NCBI GenBank assembly: GCA_024640485.1
Contig: JAHEEY010000172.1
Span: 1 to 9,032 of the forward strand
Length of the DNA: 9,032 bases
Direction: 5' to 3'
Source of the DNA: Chloroflexota bacterium
Lineage (GTDB): Bacteria > Chloroflexota > Anaerolineae > Promineifilales > Promineifilaceae
In this document: positions 1 to 4,300 of the stretch, in pieces
Position numbering within the stretch: position 1 is the stretch's first letter
Layout: each line of letters opens with the position of its first letter
Notes under the pieces: generated by a model
What the model was told of the DNA's origin: nothing
What the model saw: only the letters and a program-made list of their open reading frames with translations
Databases searched by the model: none
Made by a program: the position numbers and the translations under genes

Positions 1-30
1 CGGTCCTACATAGCCAACGATACCACACAT
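1..30 (-). CDS. glmS: Glucosamine-fructose-6-phosphate aminotransferase (GlmS), N-terminal fragment, cut by window edge
   Basis: Read on the minus strand, bases 30 to 1 translate as MCGIVGYVGP, the near-invariant start of GlmS. Cys2 becomes the N-terminal nucleophile of the class II glutamine amidotransferase domain once Met is removed. GlmS makes glucosamine-6-phosphate from fructose-6-phosphate and glutamine in the cytoplasm, the first step toward UDP-GlcNAc and peptidoglycan. Only ten codons lie in the window, so nothing can be said about the isomerase domain. An AGGAG ribosome binding site (bases 39-43) sits 8 bases before the ATG. Other class II amidotransferases start similarly (MCGI), but the glmS ribozyme immediately upstream settles the identity. 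Confidence 0.92.
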   Translation of the reverse strand, partial: MCGIVGYVGP

Positions 31-38
31 AATTCACG

Positions 39-43
39 CTCCT
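39..43 (-). promoter_or_regulatory. Ribosome binding site of glmS
   Basis: On the minus strand AGGAG lies 8 bases upstream of the glmS ATG (28-30). It confirms the start codon although only ten codons are visible. Confidence 0.8.
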
Positions 44-71
44 GCGGCTCGCCATCACGGCCGACAGGGTA

Positions 72-95
72 GGGCGAAGCGCCCGCCTGAAGGCG
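72..95 (-). other. Two adjacent short stem-loops in the glmS leader
   Basis: On the minus strand two small perfect hairpins lie side by side between the ribozyme and the glmS start: CGCC-UUCA-GGCG (95-84) and GGGCG-CUU-CGCCC (84-72), sharing base 84. No T-run follows, so they are not an intrinsic terminator. They would remain on the 3' product after ribozyme cleavage and might affect mRNA decay or ribosome access. That role is a guess. Confidence 0.45.
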
Positions 96-147
96 TCATG
101 GGGCCAGCTGTGAGTGGCGTACCCGGGTTGATTGTTTGTTGGGGACG

Positions 148-418
148 CCCCTTCGATTGTCTACCACCGGCAGGCACACGCGTGCCGGCGACCACCGCAT
201 CGGCCATTTGGGGGCAGGTTACCCTGCCGGTTTGAGGCCGTGCTCTATGAAGGGGCTTGGAATCAGAGTGTGGTAACTCTGGAAGGCATCCGCTGATCTT
301 TCGATTTTCCCGGGGCAGCCTGCCGCCGGTTAGTCCCACCTCGCGATGGGAAACCTTCACCTCGTCAACCTCCAGCGAATTAGGCAATGATGCCCGCAAT
401 CGCCGGAGGCCCTTGCGC
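148..418 (-). ncRNA. glmS ribozyme / glucosamine-6-phosphate riboswitch (enlarged form)
   Basis: This leader RNA lies directly upstream of glmS on the minus strand. Known members self-cleave near their 5' end using glucosamine-6-phosphate as cofactor, which destabilises the mRNA. The conserved core words are present: GUUGACGAGG at 369-360 and AUCAGCGGAUGCC at 297-285. Upstream, GCGC (418-415) matches the first bases after the family's cleavage site. P2 can be drawn as CCUCC (409-405) with GGAGG (374-370), with a further GCGA/UCGC match. The GAAGG/CCUUC arms flank the core, and P3 is AGAGU/ACUCU (280-265). Outer P4-like arms CCCCUUC (255-249) and GAAGGGG (154-148) pair perfectly and enclose a GGCAGG-GUAA-CCUGCC hairpin. 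At about 270 nt it is longer than well-studied members, mainly through an insert at about 347-312 and a large P4 region. The ends are approximate. Confidence 0.87.
312..347 (-). other. Extra stem-loop insertion inside the glmS ribozyme core
   Basis: Between the GGUUU after the conserved GACGAGG word and the AUCGA before GCGGAUGCC, known ribozymes have almost nothing. Here UUUCCC (353-348) and GGGAAA (311-306) can pair around an insert. Alternatively CCCAUC-GCGA-GGUGGG (350-335) forms a hairpin with a GNRA tetraloop, followed by a second G/C hairpin with GGCAG/CUGCC arms. I infer a peripheral extension of the fold; the exact pairing is not settled by reading alone. Confidence 0.5.
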
Positions 419-480
419 CGTCCAGTCCCTGAGGTCAGGCCGCGTCAGCCGCGTGCCCGCCTCTTGTTCAATTGGTAACC

Positions 481-522
481 GTTTGACCGCTTGAGCTCAC
501 TCATGCCGCGAATCCGTCAAAC
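481..522. repeat. Inverted repeat in the glmS 5' leader
   Basis: GTTTGAC at 481-487 is the exact reverse complement of GTCAAAC at 516-522, separated by 28 bases. It lies between the proposed glmS promoter and the ribozyme, so it could form a stem in the 5' cleavage fragment or be a spaced protein site. Seven-base arms can arise by chance, so the support is modest. Confidence 0.3.
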
Positions 523-536
523 GATGCAACGGCATC

Positions 537-564
537 ATCCTACCTGAGATCCCCAGCGTGTCAA
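537..564 (-). promoter_or_regulatory. Probable glmS promoter
   Basis: On the minus strand a perfect -35 hexamer TTGACA (564-559) is followed after 16 bases by TAGGAT (542-537), four of six matches to TATAAT. Transcription would begin near 530 and give a leader of about 110 bases before the ribozyme cleavage site at 419/418. It is the best sigma-70-like pair on this strand. The weak -10 keeps the confidence moderate. Confidence 0.5.
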
Positions 565-631
565 ATCTGTTGTCACCAGCTTAACCCGCTTTCCTTTAGA
601 TCTCCCTTTCGATGGCGGGGGAAGTTTGCTG

Positions 632-660
632 TTGACCGTTTTGGGAGTATGGGATAAAAT
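632..660 (+). promoter_or_regulatory. Promoter of the marR-RND operon
   Basis: TTGACC (632-637) and TAAAAT (655-660) are separated by an ideal 17-base spacer and each differs from the sigma-70/sigma-A consensus by one base. Transcription should start around 667, inside the palindrome that begins at the last base of the -10. The layout fits a promoter repressed by steric block. Confidence 0.72.
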
Positions 661-678
661 AGTTAGCTTGCCTAACTA
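660..678. promoter_or_regulatory. Palindromic operator, probable MarR-family binding site
   Basis: TAGTTAG (660-666) and CTAACTA (672-678) form a perfect 7-bp inverted repeat around a 5-base centre, a 19-bp site. It touches the -10 box and covers the expected transcription start of the promoter at 632-660. MarR-family dimers typically bind AT-rich palindromes of about this size at their own promoters. The next gene encodes a MarR protein, so autorepression is the natural reading. A looser AGTTT/AAGTT pair at 681-693 could be a second, weaker site. Confidence 0.72.
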
Positions 679-756
679 TTAGTTTATCTAAGTTGTTTGC
701 TTGGGCGGCTGTTGCTGAAGGAGCGGCTGCTGGGCGACGACTGAGGATTATATCGG

Positions 757-1260
757 ATGAGTGTTATTAAGGAAAGAAGACATGCAATGCAGATCCTGTC
801 GGTGCTGCCGCCGGTGATGCAGTTGATCACCGCCGCCCTGCGCGACGCCAACTACAAGCTGAGCCCCACTCAGCTGGGGGTGATGGCGGCGTTGACAGAG
901 TCATCCTGCAATCTCAGCGAGCTGGCCGAGGGCATGGCGGTCAGCCTGCCCACCATGTCGGCAGCGGTCAGCAAGATGACCCAGCAGGGGTGGGTGGGGC
1001 GCAGCCGTTCCCCGCACGATCGCCGCATGTTGATCCTGGAGATCACCCCTTCCGGACAGGCGCAGCTGGCGGAGATTATCACCGAGGTCATTTCCAACGT
1101 TGCCGCCAGATTTGAAGAGCTCACCGCCGCCGAGCTGGCCCAGCTGTCCACCGGGATGGACATTCTGCAGCGGGCTTTCTCCGTCGCCGAAAATCCGCTG
1201 GCCCGCCGCTTGCTGGAACATCAATCCGGCGGCGGCGCCGCGGCCCAGCCCAATTCATAG
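757..1260 (+). CDS. MarR-family transcriptional regulator
   Basis: This 167-residue protein has a winged helix-turn-helix at about 36-100: the LSPTQLGVM segment, the recognition helix around SLPTMSAAVSKM (63-74), and the wing with the family DRR at 88-90 followed by LEITPSG. Flanking helices (about 11-32 and 104-145) would form the dimer interface, and the Gly/Ala/Gln-rich tail looks disordered. MarR proteins usually repress an adjacent transporter and let go when a toxic ligand binds. It is first in an operon with the RND pump 52 bases downstream, behind a palindromic operator, so it probably represses both. GAGGA at 743-747 supports ATG 757. An in-frame ATG at 787 (Met11) also has a purine-rich AAGGAAAGAAG upstream, so a start ten residues shorter is possible. 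The ligand is unknown. Confidence 0.9.
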   Translation: MSVIKERRHAMQILSVLPPVMQLITAALRDANYKLSPTQLGVMAALTESSCNLSELAEGMAVSLPTMSAAVSKMTQQGWVGRSRSPHDRRMLILEITPSGQAQLAEIITEVISNVAARFEELTAAELAQLSTGMDILQRAFSVAENPLARRLLEHQSGGGAAAQPNS

Positions 1261-1270
1261 CTTTAGAGAG

Positions 1271-1292
1271 CAGCCAGGGGATACCCTGGCTG
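1271..1292 (+). other. Strong stem-loop between marR and the RND gene
   Basis: CAGCCAGGG (1271-1279) pairs perfectly with CCCTGGCTG (1284-1292) around a GATA loop, giving a 9-bp stem. AAAATTCC rather than a T-run follows, so termination is unlikely. The stem ends 8 bases before the AAGGAG ribosome binding site of the next gene. It could act as an mRNA processing or stability element that sets marR and pump expression apart; this is inference. Confidence 0.6.
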
Positions 1293-1312
1293 AAAATTCC
1301 AAGGAGTATTAG

Positions 1313-4300
1313 ATGCTATCTTCCATATTCGACAAAGTCACCCGACTGTCGATCCGTTTTCGATGGGTGACCATAGCTGTAACCGTCCTGGTGATGGTCT
1401 TCGGCGTCCTGGCGATGCTGCAGCTTAATCTAGAGATGACCCCTCGGGTCGAATTCCCGCAGACCGTTGTCGTGGCCCAATGGCCCGACGCAGAGTCGCC
1501 TGAAGCGCTGCTGGAGGCGGTTACCAAGCCTCTGGAGGCCAAATTAGGCGAGGTCGAAGGCGTGGTGAACGTGGAGTCAACCACCTCTTCTGGTTTCGCC
1601 CTGGTGATCGTCCGCAATGACTTCGGCATGAACCAGGATCTGGTTGTGGCCGATATTGAAGCGGCGGTGGCTGCCACCGACTTGCCTGACACCATGGAAA
1701 CGCCCCAGATCCTCAACTTCAGCCTGGCGGATCTGCCCATCGTGGTCGCCTCCGTCTCATCTTCGGAGCTGACTCTGGCGGAGCTGAAGGCGCTGGTCCT
1801 CGAAGACCTGCAGCCGGAGCTGGCCCAGGTGGAAGAGGTTGCCAGAGTGGTCATCAGCGGCGGTCAGGAGCTGCCTGATGAGAGTGCCGCCCCGGAAGAG
1901 ACCGCCGCGGAGACCGAGCCGGAAGATCCCGGACGGCTGCCGCTGCTGATTATCGAAGGGGCCAAAGCGTCCGGCGTTGAGGTCGAATATGCCCAGGATG
2001 TCACCCCGGCGCTGCTGGGCGACATCACCGGCACCCCTGATCAAATCATGGCGGTGCTCAACATGTTCCCCCCGGAACTGCTGGTATACGTCCCGGCGGA
2101 GACCCTGGCGCTGCTGCCGGTGGAGTACATGGACCAGCTGGACGCCGATCTGTTGGCTGAACTGGATACCCTGGCTGCCGAAGAAGGCGGCATCAAGCAG
2201 TTCACCCTGGAGCAGGTATCCCTGATGCTGGAAAGCGGCACTCTGGCCGAGGGCATCCTCCCAGAGCCCACCGCTGTGCCTACGCCGGAACCGACCGCCG
2301 AGCCGGTAGTTGAAGAAGTGGTCGAGGCCCCCGCTGTGGAGCTGCCCCAGGTAGCCCCGGTCGAGCTGCCCTCCTCCTGGATCGCGGCCGCCGGCGCCGC
2401 CGGTTTCGAGCTGGCCACCACCGCCGACATCACCCCCGAGGTGATGGGTGGGATCATCGGTATGGCCCCCCAGCTTCTGGGTGACCTGTCAGCCGATATG
2501 TGGCGGGCGCTGAACCCGGAAGCCCTGGCTATGGCGCTGCAGGCGCAGATGCCGTTGTCTACCCCCAGCGCTCTACAAGAGCCGCTGCTGATAGAACAGC
2601 TGACCTTAATCTTAAAAACTGCCGCCGGCGAGCCGGTGGAGCCCGTCGCCCTGCCGGCAGAGTGGACCGCCTCCGCTGCCGCCATGGGCATGACCCTGGA
2701 AACCACCGCCGACATCCCGGCGGAGCTTATCGGACAGCTCGCCACTGTCGCCCCGGCGATGCTGGCTGGCCTGAACAACGAAATCCTGCTGGCCCTGCCG
2801 GCTGAAGTGGTCGCCGCGCTACCGGCAGAACTGCTCGCCGCCCTGGACAGCGGCATGCAGCAGACGCTGACTAACGCCGCTATCTACGCCGCCCAGCTGG
2901 AAGCCGCCGCCGTCGAGGTCGCCGGCATGCCGGTGATGCCGGCGCTGCCGTCCCTGCCGCTGCCGGAGAGCTGGACAGCCGGCGCTGCCGCCATGGGCAT
3001 GACCCTGGCCACCAGCAGCGATATCACCCCTGAGATCATGGGCGGCATCGCTGCCGCCGCGCCTCAGCTGCTGGCCGACCTGACCCCGGAACTGTGGCGG
3101 GCCATCGACCCCTCCGCGGTCGCCGCGGCGCTGCCTGCGGTCGCTGAGACCATGGAGCCGGCTTTGCTGGCTCAGCTGACAGCGATCCAGCTGGCTGCCA
3201 ACGGCATCGCCGCCGAGCCGCTGCCGCTGCCGGAATCATGGGTCTCTATGGCCCAGATGGCTGGACTGACCCTGGAAACCACTGCCGACATCCCGGCGGA
3301 AGCGATCGAACAGCTGGCTTCCCTGGCGCCGCAGCTCCTGGGCGACCTGACCGGCGACCTGCTGCTGGCCCTGCCGCCGGAAGTGCTTTCGGCGATGCCC
3401 GAGAAATTCCTCTCCTCCCTGGATGAGGGGATGCAGCAGACCATTGCCGCCATCAATGCCCTTACCGCCGTCCCGGAAATGATCGTCGAAGAGGGCGGCG
3501 AACCGGTGGTTGAGCCGGAAGCCCCTGAAGTCGATCCCGCCCGCCTGCCTGACATCCTGATCCAGGGTGCCAAGTCATTCGGCATGGAGATCGAGTTCGC
3601 TCAAGATCTGACCCCTGAATTCATCCGCCCTCTGGCCGCTGCCGGTCCCCAGGCGGAAGCGATGTGGCTGATGCTCACCCCCGATCATCTGCGGCTGCTG
3701 CAGCCGGAAGTGATCGCTCTGCTGCCCATGTCCTTCCTGGAAACACTGGACCCGGCGCTGCTGGCTGAGCTGGATGAGCTGGCTGCTGAATTCGGCGGCG
3801 CTGGTCAGCTGGCCCTGGCGGAAGCGGCTGAAGCTGCCGAAGCCTCCGCTGATTCACCCCCCTTGAGCGGCATCTGGCTGGAGTCCGCCCCCAACGGCGA
3901 TCCGTCCATGTTCCAGACTGCCGGCGACTTGATCAACAACCCGTTCATGGAAGGGGCTGCCGGCCTGCTCAACTTCTTCCCCGATTCCCCCAACGTGGAG
4001 AATCCAGTGGATTGGATGTCGGCGCTGTCGCCCGAAGTGCTGGGCTACCTGGTAGAAAACGATCCTGGTTTCCTGGAAACCATCTCGCCCCTGATCCTGG
4101 AGATGATGTCCCCTGAGACGCTCTCCTTCCTTCTGGAGCAGTACCCTGACGCCTTCGATGCCGACCTGACCGCAAGGCTGGCGGGGGTCGCTGCCGGCAC
4201 CGTCAAGGCGTTCGTGCCGGAAGCGTCCATCACCCGCACCGACGGCAACCCCAGCGTCAAGGTCACCGTCTATAAAGACGGCGACGCCAACACTGTGGAA

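Larger units (their letters stand above)
1937..4200 (+). repeat. Protein-level repeat array (order A-B-C-B-C-A' plus a degenerate unit) inside the RND gene
   Basis: Units begin at residues 209, 352, 447, 550, 639, 745 and about 851. A full unit starts LP-x-x-W, then Ala/Gly-rich helix, then a G-x-x-L-x-T-T-A-D-I-x-P-E core, then a run of eight-residue steps of the form x-P-x-E-h-L-x-x (h hydrophobic). Units 209 and 745 (type A) share GAK, AQD and LLAELD. Units 352 and 550 (type B) share SW, DITPE and MGGI. Units 447 and 639 (type C) share TLETTADIPAE and GMQQT. Acidic or Pro-rich linkers lie at about 187-208, 317-350 and 726-744. There are no Cys residues and no obvious membrane segments in the array. 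By topology it should sit on the outer face of the membrane. Confidence 0.88.

Noticed and set aside
140..151. GGGG/CCCC hairpin at the end of the ribozyme as an attenuator
   Set aside because: Its arms are only four bases with a very short loop and the downstream minus-strand sequence is A/C-rich, not T-rich. The C/G runs are better used in the outer P4-like pairing (148-154 with 249-255).
148..420. tmRNA, RNase P RNA or group II intron remnant
   Set aside because: I considered these because of the dense hairpins. There is no tRNA-like end, no RNase P core word and no intron boundary. The GUUGACGAGG and GCGGAUGCC words plus the adjacent glmS start identify the glmS ribozyme.
55..478. Open frames in the leader (minus 55-399 and plus 257-478)
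   Set aside because: Both are low-complexity, Arg/Pro/Ser-rich and without domains, and they lie across the structured glmS ribozyme, whose motifs explain the conservation better.
1937..4200. Simple VNTR or CRISPR-like DNA repeat
   Set aside because: The repetition is at protein level with diverged codons and variable unit lengths. There are no short identical repeats with unique spacers.
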